NCBI GenBank assembly: GCA_001657385.1
Contig: LYSZ01000003.1
Coordinates: 423,341 to 487,340, forward strand
Origin: Parvularcula sp. BBD 1991-13
GTDB lineage: Bacteria > Pseudomonadota > Alphaproteobacteria > Caulobacterales > Parvularculaceae
Direction of reading: 5' to 3'
DNA length: 64,000 bases
Shown: one piece after another, positions 9,364 through 18,462 of the stretch
How positions within the stretch are numbered: position 1 is the stretch's first letter
How the letters are laid out: every line of letters starts with the position of its first letter
The notes under the pieces: model-generated
The model's database searches: none
Told to the model about the DNA's origin: nothing
What the model saw: the letters and a program-made list of their open reading frames with translations, nothing else
Program-made: the position numbers and the translations under genes

Positions 9364-10095
9364 TCAAAACCACCCGAACGCCATCGCTCCGAACAGACGC
9401 AAGCGCTTGACCGCGGCGAAGGCCCGGCCCTGCCGTAGCGCATAGGCGCGGGTCAGCGCCAGGTGCAGAACCGCCGGCGCCTGCGCCGCCGGCAACCGCT
9501 TCAGCGCCGCTTTCGCCGCATTCGCCAGGCGAACCGCCCGGTCCGGGATCTCGCCCGCCAGCCCCGGCGCCAGGACCGCCCCCTCCCGCGCGAGGGCGAA
9601 GCCGGCGCCGGCCTCGACAGCCGCGCGCTCGCCGGCGGCGTTCCCCGCGGGCGCGCCGCCAAGGGCCGCAAGGGCAAGCGCGTCGACGGCGCCGTCTGTT
9701 TTCCCCAGCCATGTGGACAAGTCGTCGATATCCCCAAATTCTTCCCCATAGAGGGGCCGGGCGTGGGCGTCGATCACCGCGTCGATCCGCTGCGCAAAGG
9801 CCGGATCGCCGAAACCCGCCGCGCCGAGTTCCTCCACCACCGGATGCGCCCGCGGCGGCTTGCCGCCCCGCAGCTCGTCGAACGCCTCGCGCCACCATTG
9901 CAGCCGGATCTCTCCCAGCGCCGGCTCGCTGACCGCGGACGGAATGCGCCGCAACTCGCAATGCAGCGCGTATAGCGCCAGGAGACGGCGACAATCATTC
10001 TCATTTGCATATTGCGCCGACAGCCAACGATCTTCATCGCGTTGCCTGACGAGATCGGAACAATACTCGCGCGCATGCGTTAACGTGTCAGACAT
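9364..10095 (-). CDS. Squalene/phytoene synthase-family protein (NDUFAF6-like)
   Basis: The 243-residue protein carries the family's helical pattern: DRWLSAQYANENDCRRLLALYALHC, then SEPALGEIRLQWWREAFDEL and HPVVEEL, followed by DDLSTWLGKTDGA. The short length and the QWWREA block fit the NDUFAF6-like branch, linked to respiratory complex assembly, rather than true phytoene synthase. The first Asp-rich motif expected of an active prenyl synthase is not evident (ELRRIPSAVSEP is there instead). It stands alone, divergent from sodB, with 87 bp between starts. Confidence 0.75.
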   Translation of the reverse strand: MSDTLTHAREYCSDLVRQRDEDRWLSAQYANENDCRRLLALYALHCELRRIPSAVSEPALGEIRLQWWREAFDELRGGKPPRAHPVVEELGAAGFGDPAFAQRIDAVIDAHARPLYGEEFGDIDDLSTWLGKTDGAVDALALAALGGAPAGNAAGERAAVEAGAGFALAREGAVLAPGLAGEIPDRAVRLANAAKAALKRLPAAQAPAVLHLALTRAYALRQGRAFAAVKRLRLFGAMAFGWF

Positions 10096-10182
10096 TTATC
10101 TCGGCGGGCTTTGTTGCGAAGGCGAACGCTATTCCTTAAGTCACCGGGTATCTGATTGCGAACCATAGCGAAAGGGTTTCCC

Positions 10183-10785
10183 ATGGCGATTACGCTTCCC
10201 GATCTTCCTTACGGCAGGGGCGACCTCGCCCCGCACATCTCCGAACAGACGCTGGACTTCCACTACGGCAAACATCATCAGACCTATGTCGACAACCTCA
10301 ACAAGCTGATCGACGGCGGCCCGCACGCGGACGCCGCGCTGGAAGACATTATCCACGACGCGGCCGGCGATGCGGCCAAGGGCGGCGTCTTCAACAACGC
10401 CGCGCAGGTCTGGAACCACACCTTTTACTGGAATTCCATGAAGCCCAATGGCGGCGGCGCCCCGACCGGCGACGTCGCGGCGGCGATCAAGGAGGCTTTC
10501 GGCGGGCTTGACGGTTTCAAGGACGAGTTCTCGAAGGCCGGCGCGACTCAGTTCGGCTCCGGCTGGGCATGGCTGGTCGCCAAGGACGGCAAGGTCGAGA
10601 TCCGCAAGACGCCGAATGCGGAAACGCCGCTCACGGACAAATCCTGCACCCCGCTTCTGACCATGGACGTATGGGAGCACGCCTATTACCTTGATTACCA
10701 GAACAAGCGCCCGGCCTATATCGAAACCTTCATCGACAAGCTGGTGAACTGGGATTTCGCCAACGAGAATCTGAAAGCGGCGTAG
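10183..10785 (+). CDS. sodB: Superoxide dismutase, iron type
   Basis: The 200-residue enzyme dismutates superoxide to oxygen and peroxide. Metal ligands sit in their usual places: LDFHYGKHHQTYVDNLN, NHTFYWNSM and DVWEHAYYLDYQNKR. Gln in NNAAQVWNHTF, rather than the Gly-Gly of manganese enzymes, supports Fe preference. GSGWAWLV and YIETFIDKLVNWDF complete the family pattern. I use the ATG at 10183, nine codons inside the longest frame, because MAITLPDLPY is the canonical N-terminus. A rho-independent terminator lies about 170 bp downstream. Confidence 0.95.
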   Translation: MAITLPDLPYGRGDLAPHISEQTLDFHYGKHHQTYVDNLNKLIDGGPHADAALEDIIHDAAGDAAKGGVFNNAAQVWNHTFYWNSMKPNGGGAPTGDVAAAIKEAFGGLDGFKDEFSKAGATQFGSGWAWLVAKDGKVEIRKTPNAETPLTDKSCTPLLTMDVWEHAYYLDYQNKRPAYIETFIDKLVNWDFANENLKAA

Positions 10786-10954
10786 TCAACCAGGAGCCGG
10801 ACCGGCGCGGGCGCCCGGCGACAGGGTTTCGCGCCTGACGGCCCTCATCCACAAGGCGCGTCAGCTACTGGCGATGGATTAAAGTCGTCTGGAAGATCAG
10901 GGACCGCCGCCAACAGCGCTTAAATTGATCACTCTCACATGATGACCCTCAAGG

Positions 10955-10982
10955 AAAAAAGGCCGGTTCTCCGGCCTTTTTT
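10955..10982. terminator. Rho-independent terminator, probably bidirectional
   Basis: AAAAAAGGCCGG, loop TTCT, then CCGGCCTTTTTT. A 12-bp perfect stem with a T-run on the plus strand, and the complementary T-run on the minus strand, fits a terminator for sodB that could also serve minus-strand transcription from the TonB-receptor side. Confidence 0.85.
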
Positions 10983-11041
10983 CGTGAATCAATCGTACAG
11001 TCGAATCAACAAGACATGAACCGCAAGGCGTTGAATGAGCG

Positions 11042-11074
11042 TCGCGACGCCGGCCTTTTTTGCCGGCGTCGCGA
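11042..11074. repeat. Perfect 13-bp inverted repeat with T-rich loop
   Basis: TCGCGACGCCGGC (11042-11054) is mirrored by GCCGGCGTCGCGA (11062-11074) around the loop CTTTTTT. It lies about 90 bp past the stop of the minus-strand TonB receptor gene. The T-run is in the loop, not after the stem, so it is not a standard intrinsic terminator in either direction. It may stabilise a 3' end or be a protein-binding site. Confidence 0.6.
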
Positions 11075-11164
11075 GAATGGAGCGTATTACAGCAAAAACG
11101 GTTCGCGGCACGCTCCGCTTAAGAAACCAGAGTCAATTGTGGATCGCGTTGAACGCAATTGTCT

Positions 11165-14164
11165 CTAGAATCTGATGGCGACGCCGCCATAGTAGAAGCG
11201 GCCAATGTTATCAAAGATCGCAGAATCGATGCCAGCCCCGCTAAGCCCGGCGTCGGGATAATTCTGCGTGATGTTATTGATGCCCGCATAAACTTCGAAC
11301 ATGTCATTGATCTCATAACGCCCCTGAACGTCGTGATAAACCTCGATCGAAGTTTCGAACGGGAACTGAATATCAGGATCAATGGCGAATTCATCCTGTT
11401 CGATGAGAAGCTGATTGTCGAGAATCCTCAGCTCATAGTTGAATGTGAAAGCGTTGCGCCGCCACGTAATGTTGTTGACGATGTTCCAGACCGGATCGCC
11501 CAGTTCGCCGTCTTCGCGCTCCTCCACGTCAGGAAACTCCTGGAACGGAAAATCTGTGCGATTCAAGACATAAGTTGCAATCGTCCTGACGTCCAGTTCT
11601 CCCGTGTTGGCTATTCCGGCGAAAGACGGAACATCAAAGGAGTAACTCGACTCAAAGTCGATGCCCCGCGCCGTCAGCGCCGCCACGTTCTGCTGCGTCA
11701 GCGTGAAACCCGTAATCTGGAACGTTGTCGGGTCTCTTTCGATCAGCGGACAGAAAGAATTGTCGATGGTTTCCGCATCGACGCAGTTTGACAAGACGTC
11801 GTCAAGGGCGGGCGCGATGATGGCGTCATCGATGTCAATGTCGTAAAAGTCGACCGAAAGACGCCAACCGGGCGCAAACCTGGGCATGAAAACGGCGCCG
11901 ACGGTGAATGCCTCCGACGTTTCCTCGCCCAGATTCGGATTGCCGCCGCTCGTGCCGGGGATGTTGCCCGAGGTTTCATCCTGCTGGAAGCCCACCGGGA
12001 TGCCGAGCGCCCGGCAGTTGGCTTCGCGTTGCGGGCCGCCCGCATCGAGATTTTCCGCGTCGCACGGATCTTCCGGAAAGATGAAGGTCTGGTTCTGACC
12101 GTCGAAAAGCTCTCCGATGTTGGGCGCGCGCACCGAGCGGGAAAAGGTCGAGCGGAATCGGATGTCCTCAATCGGCGCCCAGGAGCCGCCGACGCGCCAT
12201 GTCGTCGTCTGCCCGACCGTGCTGTAATCAGAGAGCCGCACGGCGCCGTCCACGGACAGTTCTTTTGCGAAGGGCAGGTCTTTCAGGAGCGGCACCGAAG
12301 CCTCGAAAAAGCCCTCCCAGACGTCGAACTCTCCTTCCGTCGTTCCTATGGCGTTGCCGAAGGTGATGCCGAGTTGGTCGAGACCGGCGGGACGGGTGAA
12401 CGCTTCCTCCTTCCGATACTCGCCGCCAAAAGCAAAGCCGATCGGCCCGGCCGGAAGTTCAAGATAGCCGCTGGTGTCGCCGGAGAAAGCGAGCGTTATC
12501 ACCTGCTGCTGGATTTCCTCGTTCCGAACCGTGTCGTTATTGATAAAGGCGATCGCCTCGGGAGACGCCTGGCCCACGCCGAAAACATCGAGCGGCACGC
12601 AGTTTTCAAACGCAAATGAGGGCGCAGCCTCGCCGTTAGGCAGGACCGGATCGCCGCCGGTCGCCGCCGCGGCCGTCGAGCGACAGACCGGATCGCCGAC
12701 TTCGACGCCGTCTATGGCGTCCGCTACGTCCTGCGTCGCCGCAACTGCGTCATACGCCGCAAGAAAGCGGGGATTGATGCGGTTATTCAGCGCCGTCGTC
12801 ACGATGTTCGTCCGTCCGTAGACGTAGGACAACTCGTAGGACAGGTTTTCCCAGATGTCCCCTTCGATCCCCGCAACGCCGCGGAACGTTTCACGGGTGA
12901 TTTTATCCGAACGCTCTCCGAAATCGTTATTGATGCGGCGCACAGAAATTGAATCAAGCCCCTGATCAGCCAGCAATTGCCGACTTGCATCGGACAGGAA
13001 AAAATTATCATTCTGGATGATGATGCCGGTGTCGAAAGAACCGGTTCCGTTGAAGGACTGGGCGTTGTTCTGCGCGTATTTCCCCTCGACGAAAAAATTC
13101 ACCTTTTCGTGCACTTCGTAATTCAGCTTGCCGTTGAAGACGATCTGTTCCTGATCGGGCTGCAGCGAACCGCCAATATCCGACAGCAACACCCCGTCTC
13201 CGCCGATTGAACGCCGACCATTGTCGAAGATTTCACCCAAGTCGTACGGGACGAGTTCGCCGCCCGGGGCAAGGCCGAGAACGTCGTCCGTCGAGAGCGT
13301 TAGTCCGGCGAAATTGAACAGCGGCAGTCTTGCGTTCTCGATCAGGATCGTATCGGGAACATTGGGATCGTCGTTGGCGCCGATGCCGTCATTCGGGTTT
13401 TGCACGAAACTGAGATTTTCCCGCTCATAAGAGCGTTCGCTGGCTAGAAAACCGTTTGAACGGCGATAATCGAAGGCGATGACAGCGTTGCCGCGGCCGT
13501 CGGCGAAATTGCCCCCGCCGGTTCCGCGAATGGAATAGGTCAGATTGTTCCCTTCGTCCGCGTTGCCGAGTTGGGCGTTGACCCGGAAGCCTTCGAAATC
13601 GTCCCTGAGGACGAAGTTGACCACGCCGGATACAGCGTCCGCGCCGTAAACGGCGGATGCGCCGCCGGTGATAACCTCGACGCGCTCGACCATTTCTATG
13701 GGAATGCTGTTGATGTCGACGGCGGGCGACACGTCCAGCCCCCCGACATGGCGGCGTCCATCGACAAGGACCAGCGTGCGGTCAATCCCGAGGCGGCGCA
13801 GGTCGAGCAGGTTAAGGCCCGTCGTACCGATAAAACCCGTCGAACTGGAGGAAGAAAAGGTGGCGCCGAGAGCCGGAAGCTGATTGAGCAAATTGCCGAG
13901 ATTTGTTTCGCCCGTCAGGCCGATCGCTTCCGCGTCCAGCACAGTCACCGGCTGCGGCGTGTCGAAACCCGAACGGCGAATCCGGGAACCGGTCACGAGA
14001 ATCTGGTCTTCTTCCAGAATTTCCTCGTCGTCCACATCCGGTATGACGTCAGGCGCCTGGGCGAACGCCCCTGGTCCGACCAGCAAGGCGCAACATGATG
14101 CGCTCAAAGCCAGCAAACAACGCAACGAATTCGGCGCATTTTGCGCCCGTACAGATTTTTCCAT
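11165..14164 (-). CDS. TonB-dependent outer-membrane receptor
   Basis: About 999 residues from the second ATG (MEKSVRAQN); an ATG five codons upstream is possible. A signal peptide with hydrophobic core LLALSASCCALLVG and likely cleavage after AFA precedes an acidic stretch and EDQILVTGSRI, a TonB-box-like element. The plug domain follows (TVLDAEAIGLTG, GIDRTLVLVDGRR, VERVEVITGGASAVYGADA, VSGVVNFVL), then a large beta-barrel ending in the terminal Phe (YYGGVAIRF). Such receptors import siderophores, cobalamin, glycans or other large solutes; no neighbour fixes the ligand. A strongly AT-rich region lies upstream. Confidence 0.93.
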   Translation of the reverse strand: MEKSVRAQNAPNSLRCLLALSASCCALLVGPGAFAQAPDVIPDVDDEEILEEDQILVTGSRIRRSGFDTPQPVTVLDAEAIGLTGETNLGNLLNQLPALGATFSSSSSTGFIGTTGLNLLDLRRLGIDRTLVLVDGRRHVGGLDVSPAVDINSIPIEMVERVEVITGGASAVYGADAVSGVVNFVLRDDFEGFRVNAQLGNADEGNNLTYSIRGTGGGNFADGRGNAVIAFDYRRSNGFLASERSYERENLSFVQNPNDGIGANDDPNVPDTILIENARLPLFNFAGLTLSTDDVLGLAPGGELVPYDLGEIFDNGRRSIGGDGVLLSDIGGSLQPDQEQIVFNGKLNYEVHEKVNFFVEGKYAQNNAQSFNGTGSFDTGIIIQNDNFFLSDASRQLLADQGLDSISVRRINNDFGERSDKITRETFRGVAGIEGDIWENLSYELSYVYGRTNIVTTALNNRINPRFLAAYDAVAATQDVADAIDGVEVGDPVCRSTAAAATGGDPVLPNGEAAPSFAFENCVPLDVFGVGQASPEAIAFINNDTVRNEEIQQQVITLAFSGDTSGYLELPAGPIGFAFGGEYRKEEAFTRPAGLDQLGITFGNAIGTTEGEFDVWEGFFEASVPLLKDLPFAKELSVDGAVRLSDYSTVGQTTTWRVGGSWAPIEDIRFRSTFSRSVRAPNIGELFDGQNQTFIFPEDPCDAENLDAGGPQREANCRALGIPVGFQQDETSGNIPGTSGGNPNLGEETSEAFTVGAVFMPRFAPGWRLSVDFYDIDIDDAIIAPALDDVLSNCVDAETIDNSFCPLIERDPTTFQITGFTLTQQNVAALTARGIDFESSYSFDVPSFAGIANTGELDVRTIATYVLNRTDFPFQEFPDVEEREDGELGDPVWNIVNNITWRRNAFTFNYELRILDNQLLIEQDEFAIDPDIQFPFETSIEVYHDVQGRYEINDMFEVYAGINNITQNYPDAGLSGAGIDSAIFDNIGRFYYGGVAIRF

Positions 14165-14345
14165 CCGAGTCCCTCTCAATACCTAAAAATGCGCGACCGC
14201 GCGCGTCCGGTTACCGAGCGCGCGAACGACCCCCGCGCACGCGCCCGATGTATATTGTTCATTTATTGAACGCCGACTCGTCAATTACTATAAAAAATCA
14301 AGTATAGTATTTTATAAAAAAGTTGCATTTTTGTTACGTTTATAC

Positions 14346-14359
14346 TGTATAGTTATACA
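14346..14359. promoter_or_regulatory. Candidate operator dyad upstream of the TonB receptor
   Basis: TGTATA-GT-TATACA is a perfect 6-bp dyad in the AT-rich segment about 180 bp before the receptor start. In such AT-rich DNA a short dyad can occur by chance, so this is only a candidate. Confidence 0.25.
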
Positions 14360-14691
14360 ATATTTTAATTTAGATATCTTACTTAGTATATTATGCGATA
14401 AAAAAAGCATTATATTTCTTGATATCGTACTCAAGATTTTGCGATCCAATCAAGTAATGATTGTAATGCAGGTCAAGAAAAGCCGTTCCCGCCTCCGGGT
14501 CGGTCGGCCGCGCTTACGCTATGCGCAGCGCCTGACGGCGCCACGGGAAAAGCGGCTGTAACGCAAACGCCGGGAGGGGTGAGGCCGCCCATGGGCGGCC
14601 GAGGCGGAGACGAGGCAGTCTTGCGCTGCCGGACAGTCTGCCATTGCTGGGCTGTTGCTGGACGGCTGCCGAACCGGTCGACTCCCATGCC

Positions 14692-14730
14692 GCGCCCCGA
14701 AGCTGCGCCCCGAAGCTGCGCCCCGAAGCC
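14692..14730. repeat. Three 13-bp direct repeats
   Basis: GCGCCCCGAAGCT occurs twice back to back (14692-14704, 14705-14717) and a third time with one change, ending in CC (14718-14730). It is intergenic, between the TonB receptor and secF. No function is evident. Confidence 0.6.
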
Positions 14731-14917
14731 GCACCAGACAAGCCGCCCTCAAGGAGCCGCCCGATCCTATCGACCCACCGCCTGTCGAAACCTTTGACCG
14801 GTCAAGGCGAAAAGGCGTGCGGGGCGTGCAAAACGGGAACGCGCAAGCCGGGCGGAAGCGGCGGCATGGGGAAAGGCCGCCCCTGGAAGGCGCAAGGCGG
14901 GCGCGGTGAGCGGCGCC

Positions 14918-15982
14918 CTACGCAGGCGCGGGCGCGACTTGTTTCGACCAGTCGCGCTTGACGCCGGTGGCGAGCAGAAACGGCGAGGCGACAAAGATCG
15001 ACGAGTAGGTGCCGATAACGATCCCCCAGATCATCGCGAAGGTGAAGCCCCTGAGCACGTCCCCGCCGATAATGTACAGCGCCGCCAGCGCCAGCAGCGT
15101 CGTCACGGAGGTCATCACCGTGCGCGACAGGGTGTCGTTCACGGACAGGTCGAGCACCTCGCCGAGGGGTTTCTGCTTGAACTTGCGCAGGTTCTCGCGC
15201 ACCCGGTCGTAGACCACCACCGTATCGTTCATGGAGTAGCCGACAATGGTCAGGATGGCGGCGATGATCGCCAGGTTGAATTCAAGCCGCGTCACCGCGA
15301 ACATGCCGAGCGTGATGATCACATCGTGGATCAGCGCGACAATGGCGCCGAGAGAAAACTGCCACTCGAAGCGGAACCATATATAAAGCAGCATCGCGCC
15401 AATGGCGACGACCACCGCCATGGCCCCCTTCCGGATCAGCTCGCCGGAAACCGTCGGCCCGACCACATCCACCTTGCGGAAATCGATATCGTCGCCGAGC
15501 AGGTCGCGCAGCGCGCCCTGCACCAGGAGCGACGCCTGCTGCTGGGCGTTTTCCAGAACCGCGCCCTCGCCATCCCGCGTATCTTCCGTCGCCGCCACGG
15601 GATCGAGAGACGCCGCGCCCTCGGGAGCGGCGTCAGCGGGCGTCTCGTCGCCAGCCGCCTCGTCGCCGGGAGCCGGAGCGTCCTGCTGCTCGACGGTGAC
15701 GACCACCGCAGGCGCGGTGTCGGCGAAATCCTGGATCTCCTGCACCTGAACGTCGCCGAGATTGAGCGCGCGGACAGCGTCGCGCACGGCGCTGATGTCG
15801 ATGGGCTCGTCGTCGACCACCTCGATCGTCACCCCGCCGCGGAAATCGACGCCGAAATTGAGCCCGAGGGTCACAAGCGCCGCGATCGAGCCGGCGATCA
15901 GCAAGCCTGACGCGGTCAGCGCCGCAAACCGCATCCTGATGAACTGAAAGGCGGTCTCGTCGGGGACAAGCTTGAGATACAT
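14918..15982 (-). CDS. secF: Protein translocase subunit SecF
   Basis: The 354-residue inner-membrane protein works with SecD to drive proton-motive-force-dependent late steps of Sec export. FGVDFRGGVTIEV after the first membrane helix is the SecF signature. Hydrophobic helices two to six include AIIAAILTIVGYSMNDTVVVYDRVREN, with the conserved NDTVVVYDR motif, and NDTLSRTVMTSVTTLL. The periplasmic domain (about residues 40-150) has an unusual acidic Ala/Pro-rich insertion, PAPGDEAAGDETPADAAPE. secD ends 13 bp upstream, so the two are co-transcribed. Confidence 0.95.
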   Translation of the reverse strand: MYLKLVPDETAFQFIRMRFAALTASGLLIAGSIAALVTLGLNFGVDFRGGVTIEVVDDEPIDISAVRDAVRALNLGDVQVQEIQDFADTAPAVVVTVEQQDAPAPGDEAAGDETPADAAPEGAASLDPVAATEDTRDGEGAVLENAQQQASLLVQGALRDLLGDDIDFRKVDVVGPTVSGELIRKGAMAVVVAIGAMLLYIWFRFEWQFSLGAIVALIHDVIITLGMFAVTRLEFNLAIIAAILTIVGYSMNDTVVVYDRVRENLRKFKQKPLGEVLDLSVNDTLSRTVMTSVTTLLALAALYIIGGDVLRGFTFAMIWGIVIGTYSSIFVASPFLLATGVKRDWSKQVAPAPA

Positions 15983-15995
15983 GGAACGGGCCCCT

Positions 15996-17630
15996 TTAAA
16001 GCTTCAATTCTTTGAGACGGTTGGCGAGAAGGTGTCGGCCGGCCATAAGCCTGGTCAGCACATAGGCCGTAAAGACGGACGTGACGACGCCGATCATCAG
16101 CGTCACCGCAAAACCCCGCACCGGCCCCGCGCCCAACAGAAACATGATCATCGCGGCGAACAGCGTCGTGATGTTGGCGTCGATGATCGCCGAGCGCGCC
16201 TTCTCGTAGCCGACCTCCGCGGCGTTGATCGGCGACTTGCCGGCGCGCAGCTCCTCGCGGATGCGCTCGAAAATCAGGACGTTCGCGTCCACCGCCATGC
16301 CGATGGTCAGGACGATGCCCGCGATGCCCGGCAGCGTCAGGGTCGAGCCGAAGAGCGACAGGGCGCCGGCCATCAGCACCACATTGGCCACCAGCGCCGC
16401 GTCGGCGTAGACGCCGAACCGGCCGTAGCTCACCACCATGTAGACGATGACGGCGACAAAGCCGATGATCAGCGCGAGGGCGCCCGCGCGCACGGAATCG
16501 GCCCCTAGGGTCGCGGAAATCGAGCGTTGCTCCAGCGTCGTCAGTTCGGCCGGCAGCGCGCCAGAGCGGATCAGCAGCGCGACCTGGGAGGCTTCCTCGG
16601 CCGAGAAATCGCCGGTGATCCGTCCCGAGCCCTGGGTGATCGGCGTCTGGATCACCGGCGCGGAGATGATCTCGTCGTCGAGAACGATCGCGAACACCGA
16701 GCCGACATTGTCGGTGGTGAACTCCCTGAAACGCCGCGCGCCGCGGGTGTCGAAAGCAAAGTTGATCTGGAACCCGAACCCGTCGGGATTGGCCTGGGCC
16801 GACGCGGTCTGCACCATATCGCCCGTCACTTCCGGCTCCTCCAGGAGGACGAGGGGCGGCTGGCCGGCGCCGGCGAAGTCCGCATACGGCGCGAGAATGC
16901 GTCCGGGCGGCAACAGGCCGGCGGCGGCGTCCTGGAGGCTGACAGTGGGGTCCGCCGCGTGGAAGCTGAGCTGGCCAGTGCGGTTGATGACCGCCTTCAG
17001 GCTTTCGGGATCGTCGTCGCCCGGCACCTGCACCACGATGCGGTCCTCGCCCTGGGGCTGGATCGACACCTCGCGGTTGCCCGCCGGGTCGATCCGCCGG
17101 CGCACCACCTCGATGGAATCGCGCACCGCCTCGCGCGCATAATAGCGCTGCGCCTCGACCGTCATGGCGACGTCGATGCGATCGCCGCTGACCGACACGG
17201 CGTAGGGGCGCAGGCCGAGGCCAAGCGCGCCGCCGACGCCGCCGCGCGTCAGCTCGCGGATACGCGCCGCGGCCGCCTGCGCGTCCGCCTCGTCGGCGAG
17301 GGTCAGCGCGGCGGTCGCCGCATCGCCGTTGTAGACCATGTTGTCGATGCGGATGCGTTCGCGGCCGGCGCTGCGGCTGGGCCGCATCTCGCGGCGAATG
17401 TCCGACATCAGGCCGCGCATGCGGTCGTCGATGACCTTGTCGGTGTCGACGCCGAGCAGGAGATAAGACCCGCCCTGAAGGTCAAGACCCAGATTAATGG
17501 TCGAGCTCGGCACGAACCCCGGCAGGCCGTCGCGGGTCTCGTCGCTGAGGAAGTTCGGGACGGCGAACAGGGCCCCCAACAGGACGACGCCGAGAACGGC
17601 GAAGGTCTGGACTCTTGAAAACTGAAGCAT
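15996..17630 (-). CDS. secD: Protein translocase subunit SecD
   Basis: The 544-residue inner-membrane subunit has an N-terminal helix, then NLGLDLQGGSYLLLGVD, the SecD D1 signature. The large periplasmic P1 domain includes RRRIDPAGNREVSIQPQGEDR and IVVQVPGDDDPE. The C-terminal RND-like membrane part contains GADSVRAGALALIIGF, GIVLTIGMAVDANVLIFERI, EEL and IDANITTLFAA. Length is normal for alphaproteobacteria. It lies between yajC (59 bp upstream) and secF in the classic yajC-secD-secF order. Confidence 0.96.
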   Translation of the reverse strand: MLQFSRVQTFAVLGVVLLGALFAVPNFLSDETRDGLPGFVPSSTINLGLDLQGGSYLLLGVDTDKVIDDRMRGLMSDIRREMRPSRSAGRERIRIDNMVYNGDAATAALTLADEADAQAAAARIRELTRGGVGGALGLGLRPYAVSVSGDRIDVAMTVEAQRYYAREAVRDSIEVVRRRIDPAGNREVSIQPQGEDRIVVQVPGDDDPESLKAVINRTGQLSFHAADPTVSLQDAAAGLLPPGRILAPYADFAGAGQPPLVLLEEPEVTGDMVQTASAQANPDGFGFQINFAFDTRGARRFREFTTDNVGSVFAIVLDDEIISAPVIQTPITQGSGRITGDFSAEEASQVALLIRSGALPAELTTLEQRSISATLGADSVRAGALALIIGFVAVIVYMVVSYGRFGVYADAALVANVVLMAGALSLFGSTLTLPGIAGIVLTIGMAVDANVLIFERIREELRAGKSPINAAEVGYEKARSAIIDANITTLFAAMIMFLLGAGPVRGFAVTLMIGVVTSVFTAYVLTRLMAGRHLLANRLKELKL

Positions 17631-17689
17631 GGATAACGCCCCGGGTTGGCGGCCCCGCCGAGGCGGGCCTATCGGCCGGGCAGGCCCTG

Positions 17690-18022
17690 TTAGGAATCGT
17701 TGGCGGCGGGCTGCGGCTTGGTGCGCACGTCGCTCAAGGTGGCCTTGACGACCTTGACGGTGACGTTCTCGGCAAGCTCGACCATGATTTCATCGCCCTC
17801 CAGCACTTTCGCCACCTTGCCGACAAGACCGCCGGCGGTGACCACCACGTCGCCGCGGCGCACATTGCTGACCATTTCGGCGTGCTTCTTGCGCGCGTTC
17901 ATCTGCGGCCGGATCAACAGGAAATAGAAGATCACGAAGATGAAGATCAGCGGCGCGAGCTGGATGAAAGGGTTGGGCGCGGCGCTTTCTGCGGCTTGCG
18001 CGTAAGCTGGGGAAATCCACAT
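17690..18022 (-). CDS. yajC: Preprotein translocase subunit YajC
   Basis: I start at the internal ATG at 18022, giving 110 residues beginning MWISPAYAQAAES; the longer frame to 18130 adds an unlikely leader. A single membrane helix (LIFIFVIFYFLLIRPQ) is followed by the conserved RPQMNARKKHAEMVSNVRRG and VVTAGGLVGKVAKV. YajC is an accessory subunit of the SecDF complex. It heads the yajC-secD-secF operon. Confidence 0.93.
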   Translation of the reverse strand: MWISPAYAQAAESAAPNPFIQLAPLIFIFVIFYFLLIRPQMNARKKHAEMVSNVRRGDVVVTAGGLVGKVAKVLEGDEIMVELAENVTVKVVKATLSDVRTKPQPAANDS

Positions 18023-18462
18023 GGGTCCTGCGTCTCCTCTGGGAATGCTGTCGGCTCGATGCGTGACGGCGCGCGCCCCTCCCCGAGCTAGAGATGGGCG
18101 GATATATAATGAACGCCCCCCGCCATGCAATCCGGTTCTCCGGATCGGCGGAAAAGACCGCCGCGGCGATAAGCGTTTGTAAGGACGAATTCATTCCGTC
18201 CCGCCCGGGGCGCCGACGGTCAGGGACCGGAACGCCCCCGTAACGTCCCGCGCCGGAAACCGCAACCATCGCGGCCGGCAGGCCGGCCGGAGAAAATTTT
18301 CCAATGCAAGTGATCACTCACTTGCAATCCTCGCAGCCATCGTGATACGGTTGTGAGCGCTTACTCGCACAAGGCCGCAGGACCGAGCGGCGGCGACCGG
18401 ACCGGCTTTGTTAAAGGGCTTCATCAACGCCCGGCGCGCAACCGGACGTCGCAAGGACCCGA
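18023..18462. other. Divergent promoter region between yajC and the TetR gene
   Basis: No gene seen. This ~440 bp lies between the minus-strand Sec operon and the plus-strand TetR-plsC-MFS unit, so it should carry both promoters. It contains the operator palindrome at 18305-18326 and a second imperfect dyad, GTGAGC-GCTTAC, at 18353-18364. Confidence 0.55.
18305..18326. promoter_or_regulatory. Likely operator of the adjacent TetR regulator
   Basis: TGCAAGTGA-TCAC-TCACTTGCA is a perfect inverted repeat with 9-bp arms and a 4-bp spacer, about 140 bp before the TetR-family start. Its size and position suit autoregulation by a TetR dimer and control of the downstream acyltransferase and MFS genes. 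AAGTGA/TCACTT half-sites are plausible for this family; binding is inferred. Confidence 0.6.

Larger units (their letters stand above)
14165..14917. other. Long intergenic region: AT-rich control segment then GC-rich, no gene
   Basis: I see no credible gene in this ~750 bp. About 14262-14470 is strikingly AT-rich for this genome and lies upstream of the minus-strand TonB receptor, so it probably holds its promoter and operators. It includes the 14346-14359 dyad. About 14490-14910 is GC-rich: an 18-bp perfect palindrome GGCCGCCCATGGGCGGCC at 14583-14600, and three 13-bp direct repeats at 14692-14730. Short open frames here have no protein-like features. Confidence 0.6.

Noticed and set aside
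14331-14561. Small plus-strand open frame in the AT-rich island
   Set aside because: The peptide is Ile/Leu-rich from base composition, with no start signal and no domain.
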